In this document: positions 53,779 through 63,052 of the stretch, piece after piece
Numbering within the stretch: the stretch's first letter is position 1
Layout: each line of letters starts with the position of its first letter
From: Phycisphaerales bacterium
Lineage (GTDB): Bacteria; Planctomycetota; Phycisphaerae; Phycisphaerales; UBA1924
NCBI GenBank assembly: GCA_905339235.1
Contig: CAJPFG010000033.1
Location: 1-64,000 of the forward strand
Direction: 5' to 3'
DNA: 64,000 nt
Position numbers and translations under genes: made by a program
Notes under the pieces: model-generated
Database searches by the model: none
Told to the model about the DNA's origin: nothing
Seen by the model: the letters and a program-made list of their open reading frames with translations, nothing else

Positions 53779-54396
53779 TCACCCAGATGTTGGTTCCGAC
53801 TTCAGCCCCTTGCCCCAGATGAAGATCTCGCGAGAAAGGTCGCGGCTGGCCCCGGGCTTGGTTGTGCCGGCCTCCGTGAACATCCGCTTGGCACGCGCGA
53901 CCACGTCGGGCGTGGGCTCCCCCTCGAGGATCTTCATCACCAGGTTCCCGCCCGGCCGCAGCACGCCGGGGCACAGGTCCAGGACCCGCTCGCACAGCCT
54001 TGCCGACAGGAAATCGTCCCCGTGCCCGCTCGTGTTCGGCGCCATGTCGCTCAGCACCACGTCGAACAGCCGCGGGCGCTCGCCGGGCGAGGCCCCGAGG
54101 AGTTCTCCCGGGGACATCGTGAAGGCGTCGCCCACCACCGTCCGCACCGTCGGGCCGAATCGCTGGCGAACCTCCTGCAAATCCACCCCCACGGCGCGGC
54201 CATGCGGCCCCAGGTGCTCCTCCAGCACCTGCAACCACGATCCGGGCGCACACCCCAGGTCCAGCACGTGGTCGTTCCGGCGGATCAGCCGCCGCTTCTC
54301 GTTGATTTCCAGCAGTTTGTACGCCGAGCGCGCGACATACCCCTCGGCCTTCGCCTGCTTGAAGTACCGATCATGAAGTTGGCGGGGACGGGGCAT
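53779..54396 (-). CDS. rlmE: 23S rRNA (uridine2552-2'-O)-methyltransferase
   Basis: 205 residues. The FtsJ/RrmJ form is clear: YFKQAKAEGYVARSAYKLLEI (K-D-K-E tetrad, first Lys), VLDLGCAPGSWLQVLEEHLG (SAM loop), DVVLSDMAPNTSGHGDDF (Asp) and GGNLVMKILEGE (third Lys). It modifies the A-loop uridine during large-subunit maturation. The C-terminus (SREIFIWGKGLKSEP) is normal. The start ATG at 54396 is preceded on the same strand by iscX after a short gap. Confidence 0.92.
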   Translation of the reverse strand: MPRPRQLHDRYFKQAKAEGYVARSAYKLLEINEKRRLIRRNDHVLDLGCAPGSWLQVLEEHLGPHGRAVGVDLQEVRQRFGPTVRTVVGDAFTMSPGELLGASPGERPRLFDVVLSDMAPNTSGHGDDFLSARLCERVLDLCPGVLRPGGNLVMKILEGEPTPDVVARAKRMFTEAGTTKPGASRDLSREIFIWGKGLKSEPTSG

Positions 54397-54418
54397 CGTG
54401 GTTGCAACTCTACGAGAG

Positions 54419-54652
54419 TCACTCCTCCTCCGGCCGTCCCCCCGCTCGCTCCTCGATCCAGCATCTCTGGATCTCCTCCAGAATCCGCTCGTTCACCACG
54501 TGCCCGGGCTTCTCCACGAAGCCCGGCAGCGCCGCCACCAGTTTCTTCAGTTCGACAAAGCCCACGCGCGCGGGGTCACGGTCGGGATACGCCGTGGCCA
54601 ACTCTTCCCCGATCACATCCACATCCAGCCAATGAAACGTGTCGTCCGGCAT
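54419..54652 (-). CDS. iscX: Iron-sulphur cluster assembly protein IscX
   Basis: 77 residues. FHWLDVDVIGEELATAYPDRDPARVGFVELKKLVAAL is the IscX core, with VNERILEEIQRCWIEE at the end. IscX binds iron and IscS and adjusts cluster assembly. It follows the ISC-type ferredoxin gene, as fdx-iscX in enterobacteria, but hscBA, iscSUA and iscR are not in this window. The ATG at 54652 is preferred. A GTG at 54697 in the same frame would add 15 residues of no known role. Confidence 0.88.
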   Translation of the reverse strand: MPDDTFHWLDVDVIGEELATAYPDRDPARVGFVELKKLVAALPGFVEKPGHVVNERILEEIQRCWIEERAGGRPEEE

Positions 54653-54701
54653 AAAAGGGCCCAGCCCGCGGCTCAAAGAGCGCAACGCCCGTCTCACCGT
54701 G

Positions 54702-55100
54702 TCAATGCGGCTCTTCCTTCACCGCATTCCGGTTCCACGCCGGCACCCGAACGGTAATCGGACCCTTCCCCTTGATCACGCACTGGCACGCCAGGCGGCT
54801 GTTGCGCTGCAAACCCGGGGCCTCCTCCACGCGGTCTTCCTCCGGCTCGGTGGATTCGCTCAGCAGTTGCTCTCCCTCTTCCACATAGACGTGGCACGTC
54901 GAGCAGGCACATACCCCGCCGCACGCATGCTCGATGTTGATGCCGTTGTCCAGGGCGATTTCCAGCAGGCTCTCGCCGGTTCCGCCCCTGATGAGCACTT
55001 CGCCCTGTTCCCGCCCGGTTAACGACAGCGGGTCCTCCATGACAAAGAGGATCGGAACTTCGGGCGGGCCTTTGACACCCTCGGGTCGCTTGAACGTCAT
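54702..55100 (-). CDS. fdx: ISC-type [2Fe-2S] ferredoxin
   Basis: 132 residues. The vertebrate-type (adrenodoxin/ISC) cluster pattern is HACGGVCACSTCHVYV and then ACQCVI, giving the four Cys ligands (C-x5-C-x2-C, later C). It donates electrons in Fe-S cluster assembly. The C-terminal VRVPAWNRNAV is typical. It stands directly upstream of iscX on the same strand (50 bases). Confidence 0.93.
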   Translation of the reverse strand: MTFKRPEGVKGPPEVPILFVMEDPLSLTGREQGEVLIRGGTGESLLEIALDNGINIEHACGGVCACSTCHVYVEEGEQLLSESTEPEEDRVEEAPGLQRNSRLACQCVIKGKGPITVRVPAWNRNAVKEEPH

Positions 55101-55186
55101 CGCATCGTCCTTCCAACACTGAGACTCGGTTTCATTCTAGGAACCCCGCACCCCGTTTAGGCCCCGATTCCCCTATCCTTGCCCCC

Positions 55187-55963
55187 ATGTCTCCCCCGCC
55201 CGCTCCCCCGTCCGCGGCCATCGACCTTTCCGTCGTTGCGCCCGCCCACAACGAGCAGGACAACATTCGGGAACTGGTCCGCCAGATCGGCATCGCCCTG
55301 ACCCCTTCCGGCCTGTCGTTCGAGGCCATCATCGTGGACGACGGCTCGACCGATGCGACGCGGGCCCGGACCCTCGAAATGATGGATGGCCGGCCCTGGC
55401 TTCGCTGCGTCGCCATGACCCGCACTCCCCCGGGCAGGGGAAACGGGCAGTCCGCCGCGTTTCACGCGGGCTTCCGTGCCTCGCGCGGGCAACTGATCGC
55501 CGTCCTCGACGCCGACCTTCAGAACGACCCGGCCGAGATTCCCGCCCTGGTCAAACTCCTTCGCGACGCCAACGCCGATCTGGTGCAGGGTGATCGCTCG
55601 CGGGCCCGGAAGGACAACGTGGTGCGCAAGGTCGGCTCGGTCGTCGGCCGTGTTTTTCGTCTCGTGCTGCTGGGCGACTCGATTCGCGACACCGGCTGCT
55701 CCCTGCGGGTCATGAAGCGCGAGGTCGCGATCTCGCTGCCGCTGGAGTTCCGCGGCATGCACCGCTTCATCCCGGTTACCGCTGTGCACCTGGGCTACAA
55801 GGTCGTCGAGACACCGGTCACGCACCGGCCCCGCGCGGCGGGGGAAACAAAATACGGGATGGGCATCGTTCAGCGGGCGCTCCCCGGCCTGCGCGACCTG
55901 TTCGTCGTCCGCTGGATGCGCACCCGCCGGCGTCCCACCTCGTGCACTGAAGTCACACGCTGA
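55187..55963 (+). CDS. Family 2 glycosyltransferase, dolichol-phosphate-mannose-synthase-like
   Basis: 258 residues. The GT-A signatures are SVVAPAHNEQDNI, VDDGSTD, LDADLQNDP (DxD-type metal site) and GCSLRVMKRE. The later RFIPVTAVHLGYKVVETPVTHRPR and GETKYG are marks of DPM1/ArnC-like enzymes that transfer a sugar from a nucleotide to a polyprenyl phosphate. No transmembrane helices are visible at the end, unlike ArnC. The next gene, 13 bases downstream, carries a lipid-A synthase N-terminal domain, so both act on membrane lipid-linked sugars. Confidence 0.87.
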   Translation: MSPPPAPPSAAIDLSVVAPAHNEQDNIRELVRQIGIALTPSGLSFEAIIVDDGSTDATRARTLEMMDGRPWLRCVAMTRTPPGRGNGQSAAFHAGFRASRGQLIAVLDADLQNDPAEIPALVKLLRDANADLVQGDRSRARKDNVVRKVGSVVGRVFRLVLLGDSIRDTGCSLRVMKREVAISLPLEFRGMHRFIPVTAVHLGYKVVETPVTHRPRAAGETKYGMGIVQRALPGLRDLFVVRWMRTRRRPTSCTEVTR

Positions 55964-55976
55964 ACCCGGAGTCCGG

Positions 55977-56621
55977 ATGGCCGAACCCAACTCACCCCTC
56001 CCGCGAAAACGCATGAAATGGGAGCCGTTCGCGCTCATGGTGGCCGTGATCGCCCTGGGGATGTACCTCGTCTGGTCGCCTCTCTCCGGGCTGAAAGGGC
56101 CGACTATTCGCGAAGGGGCTCGCAGCGCCGAAGTCCGCGTGGGCGGCCAGCGCGGAGTCGTCGAGATCTCGCCCGGCGCCCAGCCTACCTTCCGGCTGCT
56201 GCTTCGCAACGGCTATGAGTCTCCGGATCTCTCCGCCGAAGAAATGCAGAACCTGCTCGGACCCGAAGCGTTCCAGCAACTGGCCGGCGAGTCACCCAAC
56301 CCGCTGTTCCGGCTCTTCAACATCACCTCGCTCGGCGGCCTGCTATGGGTCCTCATTGGGCTTGGTGGCCAGGCGATCTTCGCCGGCCGCATGCTCGTCC
56401 AATGGGTCGTGAGCGAGAAGGAGCGGGCCAGCGTCATCCCCGACGCATTCTGGTGGATGAGCCTCATCGGAGGCGTCATGTTGTTCATCTATTTCGTCTG
56501 GCGACAGGATTTTGTTGGGGTGCTCGGCCAATCCTCGGGAGTTGTCGTTTATGCCCGAAACCTGAGATTGATCCACAAGCAACGCCGACGGGAACGCGAG
56601 GCAGGTAATTTCAACGGCTAG
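55977..56621 (+). CDS. Lipid-A-disaccharide synthase N-terminal domain (LAB_N) protein
   Basis: 214 residues. An N-terminal helix (about 16-35) is followed by a hydrophilic stretch with AQPTFRLLLRNGYESPDLSAEEM. Then comes the LAB_N part: GLGGQAIFAGRMLVQWVVSEKERASVIPDAFWWMSLIGGVMLFIYFVWRQD (two helices), ending VVYARNLRLIHKQ. The domain is a stand-alone version of the segment found on some LpxB proteins, often next to GT2 enzymes as here. It is probably a partner in lipid A or polyprenyl-sugar modification. Confidence 0.85.
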   Translation: MAEPNSPLPRKRMKWEPFALMVAVIALGMYLVWSPLSGLKGPTIREGARSAEVRVGGQRGVVEISPGAQPTFRLLLRNGYESPDLSAEEMQNLLGPEAFQQLAGESPNPLFRLFNITSLGGLLWVLIGLGGQAIFAGRMLVQWVVSEKERASVIPDAFWWMSLIGGVMLFIYFVWRQDFVGVLGQSSGVVVYARNLRLIHKQRRREREAGNFNG

Positions 56622-56684
56622 GACCCCCGCCACAGCCCCTTGTTGGGACGATTCAACGCTAATTCTCGGCCCGCCGGTTGCGGA

Positions 56685-57347
56685 ATGTCCGGCATGGGTC
56701 ACACTCCAATCGTGGTAGCCACTCTGGACGGACATCCCCTAGCCATTCCCCGCCCGACATTGGCGGAGGCGTTGCGCGCGGCGTCCGCGGCCGCGAAGGC
56801 GCTGGGGCGTGTCATCGTCGAAGTCAAAGCCGATGGTGAACAGATTCCAGACGACGCGCTGGCGCGGCCATCGGAAGAACTGACGACGGTTCGATCGCTG
56901 ACGTTCATCTCCGCCGATCCGAAGCAACTGGTCGGGCAGACCCTGCTCGACGCGGCGGCCGCGCTCGACGATGTGCTTGGGGAGCAGCAGATGGTGTCGG
57001 ACCTGGTCCAAATGGGTCGCACGGAAGAGGCGATCGATCCGCTTCGGCGTGTGCTGACCACGTGGCAGGCGGCGCGGGATGTGGTGGACCGGGGATCGGC
57101 GCTGCTGGGCATCAACGTGAACACCTTGAAACTCGAAGGGCTGGACGCGGAGGAAGGGTTCGAAGGCTCCACGCGCAGCCTGCGGGAGAACTTGCGCGCG
57201 CTGCGAGATGCGATGGAAGCGGAAGACTGGTCGGCCGTGTCGGATGTCGTGGCCTACGACCTCGACGCGCAGGCCAAGCGCTGGAGCGGGTTGCTCCGGG
57301 CGCTCGCAACGCACGTGGGGTCCAGGCCCGGCGGCCCGGGGGAGTAG
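56685..57347 (+). CDS. Protein of unknown function (220 residues), paired with the next gene
   Basis: I do not recognise the family. The N-terminal part is beta-alpha (TPIVVATLDGHPLAIPRPTLAEALRAA) and then helical to the end, with charged heptads and no transmembrane helix. It reads like a cytoplasmic helical adaptor. The stop is followed directly by the ATG of the next gene, so they form a pair. The ATG at 56685 is the first in a plausible position. A second ATG follows after three codons. Confidence 0.65.
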   Translation: MSGMGHTPIVVATLDGHPLAIPRPTLAEALRAASAAAKALGRVIVEVKADGEQIPDDALARPSEELTTVRSLTFISADPKQLVGQTLLDAAAALDDVLGEQQMVSDLVQMGRTEEAIDPLRRVLTTWQAARDVVDRGSALLGINVNTLKLEGLDAEEGFEGSTRSLRENLRALRDAMEAEDWSAVSDVVAYDLDAQAKRWSGLLRALATHVGSRPGGPGE

Positions 57348-58058
57348 ATGCCTCGCGCGGGACACGCCAACACGCGACTCGACGAGCTCATGGAGCGAGC
57401 CAGTCGCGCGCTCGAAACCTGCGGCTACTTCGAGGCCGAGTCCCTCTGCGTGAAGGCAATGGTCCAGGCCCGGCGCGCCGACGACTTCGACCGTATGGCC
57501 CGGATCTGCATGCCGCTTCAGGAGGCGCGCCGACAGATCCGCCAGCAGGCCGCCGACGCCGGTCGCGTCATCCTCGTCCGCGAGATCATGATCCGCATGG
57601 ACGAGCCCCTCCCCGGCTTCTACCTCGTCGAGCCCCCGCTCATCGGCCTCGACGCCCGTACCGTGCGCGACCTCCTGCTGCGAAAGAAAGTCCCCGCCAT
57701 GGTCCTCGCCCGCGAGCCCGAGACCCGCGCCGGAAAGTGGCCCGTGGTGGGAGTGGGCGGGGGCGAGCCCCTGCCCGTGGTCGCGCGCATCCCGCTCGAC
57801 CCGCCCCCCGGCGGCAGGCCCACGCCCACTTGGATGCTCGCGGCCCAGGAAGCCCTCGGCGACGCGGCCATCGCCCAGGTGAAACGCGACTGGCCCGCCG
57901 ATCACCGCGTGGACGACCTCCTCGAACGCCTCGAAGCCGCCCCCGATCACGAAAAGTTGATCCAGGCCCTCGAAGCAACCTGCCGCGAGGCTTCGAAACT
58001 CGAGCAACTCTCCCCGCCCCGCCGCCGGGCGACATTGGATGATCCCTTTGGGTTCTGA
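57348..58058 (+). CDS. Protein of unknown function (236 residues), TPR-like start
   Basis: The N-terminal 50 residues (LDELMERASRALETCGYFEAESLCVKAMVQARRADDFDRMARI) look like a tetratricopeptide pair. The middle has a beta-rich region (FYLVEPPLIGLDARTVRDLLL), and the end is helical (HEKLIQALEATCREASKLEQL). There is no catalytic motif and no signal peptide. It begins on the base after the upstream stop, so both products are made in equal amounts and probably interact. Confidence 0.65.
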   Translation: MPRAGHANTRLDELMERASRALETCGYFEAESLCVKAMVQARRADDFDRMARICMPLQEARRQIRQQAADAGRVILVREIMIRMDEPLPGFYLVEPPLIGLDARTVRDLLLRKKVPAMVLAREPETRAGKWPVVGVGGGEPLPVVARIPLDPPPGGRPTPTWMLAAQEALGDAAIAQVKRDWPADHRVDDLLERLEAAPDHEKLIQALEATCREASKLEQLSPPRRRATLDDPFGF

Positions 58059-58130
58059 CCGGTGCCGCGAAGTTCTCGGTCTATCCACGATTCTCTGGCA
58101 TTTCCGAGGTCATGAGGTACGTTTTGAGTC

Positions 58131-59249
58131 ATGCAAAGGCGGCACTGGGCCATTCTGGCTTGTTCGGCGCTGGTGACGACTGCTTCGGCGCAGTCGTTTG
58201 ATCTGGTGGGATTCTGGCCCGGCGCCGGAAACGTTTCTTCCCGGCTGTACGGGCTTTCCGCCGACGGCAGAGTGGCCGCCGGAACCTCGTACGGGAGCCT
58301 CCAACGCAACCCGGGGTACGTCTGGACGCGAGAGGGCGGCAGGTACGACTTTGGCCTCGAAGCGGGATTACCGACCGCCACGATCGTCTACGGGCTCTCC
58401 GGCGACGGCACAACCGCCGTCGGCCAGGCGACCGATCTCGGCGCGTTCCGATGGTCCGGGACCGGGACTTACCAATCGCTGGGAATTCAACCCGGCTATG
58501 CAGAGTCGATCGCCTAGGGCGCGAGCAACGACGCGCAGGTGATCGTGGGTCGAAGCCTCACCGCGGTGGGCACCAGTGAGGCCTTCCGATGGACCGCGAC
58601 CACCGGCATCGTGGGGCTCGGCTACGCGAACCCGGGAGACTACTACAGCGAGTCAATGGCGGTCTCGCGCGATGGCACGACGGTCGTGGGCATGAGTTTC
58701 GGCCCGTCCGGCGCGCTCTCCGCGTTTAAATGGACTGAGGCAGCAGGGATGCAGATCCTACCTCCTGCGCCAGGAACTGGAGGCTTTTCTACCGAGGCAA
58801 GCGGAGTCAACTTCAATGGCCGAATCATCATAGGTAGGTCAGGCCAGAGCGGCACCGCAGCCGTGTGGCGAGACGGCCAAGTTGCAGACCTTGGAAGTGC
58901 ACCGGGCTTTTCGATGAGTGGAGCCTTAGCTGTGAATGATGATGGGTCCGTCGTCGCGGGCTTTCTTCTCGGGGGTGGTGGTGGTCAGTTGGCGGGCGTT
59001 TGGACGCCTGAGCGAGGAATGGAAACTCTGGTTAACTACCTCGCATTTCACGGCGTGGTTGTCCCTTCTGGGATCAATCTCCTGACGTGTACCGCCGTAT
59101 CGGCGGACGGTCGGACGTTTGCCGGGTGGACTGGCCCACCGCCCGGCGGCCAGGTCCGACAGGGATTCGTGGCCACCATTCCCGCCCCCGGTTCAATCCT
59201 CCTCTTCTGCACTGCCTTCTGTGCGGGATGTCGTGGGCGTCGTCGTTGA
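58131..59249 (+). pseudogene. HAF-repeat PEP-CTERM secreted protein gene with an internal stop
   Basis: One frame gives a signal peptide (MQRRHWAILACSALVTTASAQ) and about seven degenerate units of about 45 residues with the pattern AFRW...GLG...A-S-x-D-G-x-x-V-V-G, the HAF form. It ends IPAPGSILLFC and GRRR, a PEP-CTERM-type tail. TAG at 58515-58517 interrupts it after residue 128 (AESIA-stop-GASNDAQ). The same frame then continues without any other stop to 59249, and the repeat register is kept on both sides. A single base change or a read-through codon explains it. Without the stop it would be a 372-residue surface protein. A downstream GTG at 58539 could restart only the second part without a signal peptide. 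Confidence 0.72.
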
Positions 59250-59279
59250 CCAGCGGTAGCGGGCATCACCGCTTCAAAG

Positions 59280-59504
59280 TTGGACGGCCGCCTTTGTAAA
59301 CGAACTGGATGCAGTACGGAACCCTGCTGCGGCGAGCCCAACAGCGAGGTGAACTACGACGGAGCCGTCGATAGCACGGATTTCGGGATGTTCTTTGACG
59401 CGTTCGCCAACGCCCAGCCGGCCGCCGACCTCAACCTCGACAATCAAGTTGATGTGACCGACGCGGAGGTGTTCCTCAACTCGTTTGCGAACGAGAATCC
59501 CTGA
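59280..59504 (+). pseudogene. Dockerin-like domain fragment without a start
   Basis: 75 codons. It contains two calcium-binding-loop-like units: VNYDGAVDSTDFGMFFDAFANA and LNLDNQVDVTDAEVFLNSFANENP, the dockerin or type-I-repeat arrangement at the C-termini of planctomycete secreted proteins. There is no signal peptide or ribosome-binding site. Only a TTG opens it. It is probably the tail of a lost or rearranged secreted protein, close to the broken HAF gene. Confidence 0.55.
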
Positions 59505-59531
59505 CGCACGACACGCGAGCGCCTCGCGTGT

Positions 59532-62132
59532 TCAGCGATCATCTTGCTGGTGCGAAGGCCGGGGTCCGCTGAGCGTGGGCCCCGGCCTGCCCGCCGTGCC
59601 CGCCGAATCCAGCACCTCGCGCACCTTCTCGGCGAGGGCTGTCGGTGTGTAGGGCTTCTGCAGAAACCAGACGCCCTCGTCGAGGATTCCATGGTGAACC
59701 ACCACGTTGTCGGTGTAGCCGGACGTATACAACACTCGAAGACCCGGCCTCGCCCGCAACGCGGCCTCGGCGATCTGCTTTCCGCTCAGGCCCGGCAGAA
59801 TCACGTCGGTGAGCAGCAGGTGGATCGGCTTGTCGTGCGACGTCACGATCTCCACCGCCCGCCGCGCGGAATCGGCCTCCAGGATGTCGTACCCTGATTC
59901 CCGCAGAACAATCGCCGCGAACTGGCGAACGAGAGGCTCATCCTCCACAAGCAGGATCGTCTCCGTGCCCGCCGACCGTGCCGGCTTCGCCGCGAGCACT
60001 TGGGGCTGCGGCACGAATCCCGGCTCGCGGGGCACGTAGATCTTGAAGGTCGTGCCCCGCCCCGACTCGCTGTAGACCCAAATGTGCCCCTTGTGCTGCT
60101 TGACGAGTCCCAGGACCGTGGCCAAGCCCAGCCCCGTGCCCATGCCGCGGGGCTTGGTGGTATAGAACGGCTCGAAGATCTTGCCCAGTTCATTCGCGGG
60201 GATGCCCACGCCCGTGTCGGAGACCGCGAGGAGTACGTGCGGTCCGGGCGTGACTTCCGTGTGGGCCGCGGCGTATTCCTCGTCCAGCGTCACGTTGGCG
60301 GTTTCGATGGTCAGGCGGCCGCCGGAGGGCATGGCGTCGCGGGCGTTGATGGCCAGATTCATGACGATCTGCTCGAACTGGCCGGGGTCCACACGGACAG
60401 GCCACAACTCCGGCCTGCACAGCATCTTCAGTTCGATGTTCTCTCCAAGCAGGCGCGAGATCAGGGCGCTCGCGTTGGCGACCACGTCGTTGAGCGAGCA
60501 GGTCCGCGGCTCGATGACCTGCCGGCGCGCGAACGACAGCAGTTGCGACGTCAGGCGGGCGGCGCTGTTGCCGGCTTCCTCGATCCGGGTCAGGCAGTCG
60601 CGTGCGTGCTCGCTGTCCCGCGCCGATCGCGCCAGGCTGACGTACCCCAGAATCGCCGTAAGCCAGTTGTTGAAGTCGTGCGCGACCCCGCCGGCGAGGC
60701 GCCCGATCGATTCGAGTTTCTGCGCTTGCAGCAACTCGAGTTCCAGCCGCTTGCGGTCAGACAAATCAAAGATCATCCCGATCACCCACTCCGTTCCGTC
60801 CGGACCGCCGAATCGGAACGCCCGGTCGAGCACCGGGATGTACGACCCGTCCCCTCGATGCACCCGGTATTCCAGCGAGAACGGGCTATGCGCGGCGTCG
60901 GCACGGGCTAACTCGGCCTCGAAGCGTGCGACATCCTCGGCGTGAACCCGGCGTGCCCACGCGGCGAGATCGGGGATTTCGCCCGCGTCCACACCCAAAA
61001 CTTCCGAGAGGTCGCCCTGCCAGCGGATGCTGTTCCGGGCAGGGTCGCGCTCGTACACCAGTTGGCGGGCCGCGCGGATCGCGGCCTCGAACCGGGTCCG
61101 CCACGCGCGGGCCTCGAACTCGGCCCTTCTCAGGTCGGTGACATCCTGCACGGTCCCAAAGGTCCGCACGAGCCGGCCCGATGCATCCACCTCCGGTGTG
61201 ATGTGCGCGATCAGGTGACGGACCTGGTCGCCGACCCTGACCCGATACTCCAGCGTGCAAGGCCTGGGGTTCGCGGCCAGTTCCGCATGGAACTTCAGGA
61301 TGCCGGGCGCGTCGTCGGCGTGAATCCGGGAAAAGATCGCCTCGACGCCGACCTCCTCGATCGCGTTGATGCCGTAGATCCGAAAATACTCGGTGGAGCC
61401 GCGGACAATCTCGGTGTGGCGGTCGTTGGACCAGTAACCGATGCCGGCGATGCGTTCGGCCCGCTCGAGTTTGGTCTCGCGGTCGCGCAGGTCGTGCTCG
61501 ACCCGGTCGCGCCGCCGGCTTTCGCGGAACACCAGGGCCGCGCCCAAAATCATGCCGCCCAGCGCGGTGCCGAGCACCGCCAGCATCGAGGCCTGAAGCG
61601 CCACGGCGCCGTCGTAGGTCTCGCGCATCACCCCGTTGAGTTTCGCGGCCTGGAGGTCACGGACCGAGTTGGCGCTCGCGATCATGGCCGTGAGCGCCTC
61701 CTCGCAGGTCTCGAACCAGGCCTGCAACGCCGGCGCGTCGCCGTTGCGCGGGGCGGCGGAGTTGACCTGGTCGTTCAGGCGGGCGAGTCGGCCGCGCAGT
61801 TCCGCGACGCCCGCGCGAGCATCCCCATCGTCGCGGGCCGCCTGCTCCAGCCGCTCCAGATCTTCGCGCACGGCTTCGAGAATGTCCGTGTCCTTGCGCT
61901 GGGAGCCCAGGCTCCCCAGCATGCCCCGCAGAAAGGCGCTCTGGGCGCTGTCCTTCACGCCGCGAACGGCCGTGATGGAGTTGAACAGCACCGCCCGCGT
62001 GTGCGCAAACTCGCGCTGGCGCTGCCACGACACGCCCACCCACATCACCGCGCCGATCAGCAGCAGAAGCAGCGCGGCAAACACCGCCATCGCGCCGTCG
62101 AGAAGTCGCATGCGTTGGACAATCTCATGCAT
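59532..62132 (-). CDS. Hybrid sensor histidine kinase with response-regulator domain
   Basis: 866 residues. The membrane anchor and sensor have helices at about 15-35 and 180-200 with a CHASE3-like helical periplasmic part between. PAS domains follow (FRIYGINAIEEVGVEAIFSRIHADDA and later WQGDLSEVLGVDAGEIPDL). HisKA has H485 in GGVAHDFNNWLTAILGY, and the HATPase has NLAINARDAM, VSDTGVGIP and GTGLGLATVLGLVKQHKG. The receiver is at the end: VEDEPLVRQF, D776 in LLTDVILPG, and a late Lys in FLQKPYTP. Phosphate should pass from H485 to D776, or out to another protein. No output regulator is adjacent. Confidence 0.93.
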   Translation of the reverse strand: MHEIVQRMRLLDGAMAVFAALLLLLIGAVMWVGVSWQRQREFAHTRAVLFNSITAVRGVKDSAQSAFLRGMLGSLGSQRKDTDILEAVREDLERLEQAARDDGDARAGVAELRGRLARLNDQVNSAAPRNGDAPALQAWFETCEEALTAMIASANSVRDLQAAKLNGVMRETYDGAVALQASMLAVLGTALGGMILGAALVFRESRRRDRVEHDLRDRETKLERAERIAGIGYWSNDRHTEIVRGSTEYFRIYGINAIEEVGVEAIFSRIHADDAPGILKFHAELAANPRPCTLEYRVRVGDQVRHLIAHITPEVDASGRLVRTFGTVQDVTDLRRAEFEARAWRTRFEAAIRAARQLVYERDPARNSIRWQGDLSEVLGVDAGEIPDLAAWARRVHAEDVARFEAELARADAAHSPFSLEYRVHRGDGSYIPVLDRAFRFGGPDGTEWVIGMIFDLSDRKRLELELLQAQKLESIGRLAGGVAHDFNNWLTAILGYVSLARSARDSEHARDCLTRIEEAGNSAARLTSQLLSFARRQVIEPRTCSLNDVVANASALISRLLGENIELKMLCRPELWPVRVDPGQFEQIVMNLAINARDAMPSGGRLTIETANVTLDEEYAAAHTEVTPGPHVLLAVSDTGVGIPANELGKIFEPFYTTKPRGMGTGLGLATVLGLVKQHKGHIWVYSESGRGTTFKIYVPREPGFVPQPQVLAAKPARSAGTETILLVEDEPLVRQFAAIVLRESGYDILEADSARRAVEIVTSHDKPIHLLLTDVILPGLSGKQIAEAALRARPGLRVLYTSGYTDNVVVHHGILDEGVWFLQKPYTPTALAEKVREVLDSAGTAGRPGPTLSGPRPSHQQDDR

Positions 62133-62191
62133 GGTTTCGCACTATACCGGGAGCGGTGGGACCAAACCAGCGTCGAAATCGCGCCTGTCGG

Positions 62192-62217
62192 TCGCGCAGA
62201 TTCGTGGATTTGCGCGA
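62192..62217 (-). repeat. Perfect 7-base inverted repeat after the LON-domain gene
   Basis: TCGCGCA (62192-62198) and TGCGCGA (62211-62217), loop 12. It lies 5 bases beyond the stop of the LON-domain gene on its strand and about 60 bases before the histidine kinase start. It could be a terminator without a T run or an operator. Confidence 0.35.
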
Positions 62218-62221
62218 AGCG

Positions 62222-62989
62222 CTAGTTCCAACTGCAGCCCTTGGGCCAATCCTCCGGGTGCTGCTCCGCAGCGCGCCGGATCAGCCCCGAAAGATGCTCC
62301 AACTCTCCCACAATGATCCGCGCCCGGTCCTCCGCGTGGGGTTCCGCGAGGAGTTGATAGCGCAGGCGAGGGTCGGTGATCAGCGTGAAGGAGACCAGTT
62401 CGAGAACCGCCGACGTCGGGAGTTCGTCGTTCTTCACGTATTCGAGCACCGCCGCGGCGTGCATCATCTGTGTCAAAGGGCCCTCGTCGAGCATCTCGCG
62501 AATTCGGTTGCGAACCTCGCTGAGGGCGGGCGAGTTGTCGTCGCTTGGGCCCAGAATCTCCTCGCCCTCGATGGACTCAAGCCCCGACTCGGGCCCCGGC
62601 AGGCCCACACCCACCGGCTCCAGGAGCGCCAGCCGATACTGCCGCTCCTTCTCCGGCCCCAGTTCGCGGATGATCTTGGCCCGGCAGACGCCCTGGATGA
62701 GCAGGTTGTACCGCCCGTCGGGGAGTTTTTCGTGCTGCACGATCTGCGCGATACACACCGCGGGACGCAGCGGCGGACGGCCGTGGTACTCCTGCTTCCA
62801 CCGATTCCCTTCGAACACGGCCATCGCAATCTGACCCGCGCCGTCGAGCGCGTGCTCGACCATCTGCCGGTACCGCGGCTCAAAAATGTGCAGCGGCAGC
62901 ACCTGCTGGGGCAGCACCGTGGCCTGGTCGAGCGGGAACAACGGCATGGGTTTGCCGAAGTTCACCTGGATGGAGTTCTCTTCCGACAT
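62222..62989 (-). CDS. LON substrate-binding-domain protein
   Basis: 255 residues. After a short start (MSEENSIQVNFGKP) comes MPLFPLDQATVLPQQVLPLHIFEPRYRQMVEHALD, the beginning of the Lon substrate-binding (LON/PUA-like) domain. AVCIAQIVQHEKLPDGRYNLLIQGVCRAKI and a helical bundle follow. There is no ATPase or Ser-Lys protease part, so it is the stand-alone LON form. Its role is unknown, perhaps an adaptor in proteolysis. The ATG at 62989 is chosen over an upstream frame. Confidence 0.85.
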   Translation of the reverse strand: MSEENSIQVNFGKPMPLFPLDQATVLPQQVLPLHIFEPRYRQMVEHALDGAGQIAMAVFEGNRWKQEYHGRPPLRPAVCIAQIVQHEKLPDGRYNLLIQGVCRAKIIRELGPEKERQYRLALLEPVGVGLPGPESGLESIEGEEILGPSDDNSPALSEVRNRIREMLDEGPLTQMMHAAAVLEYVKNDELPTSAVLELVSFTLITDPRLRYQLLAEPHAEDRARIIVGELEHLSGLIRRAAEQHPEDWPKGCSWN

Positions 62990-63052
62990 CCGCGCAATGT
63001 TAGCGGCCCGAGCCGTGCGAACCGCACTCCCCCGGCGCGCGTACTGGCTGGC

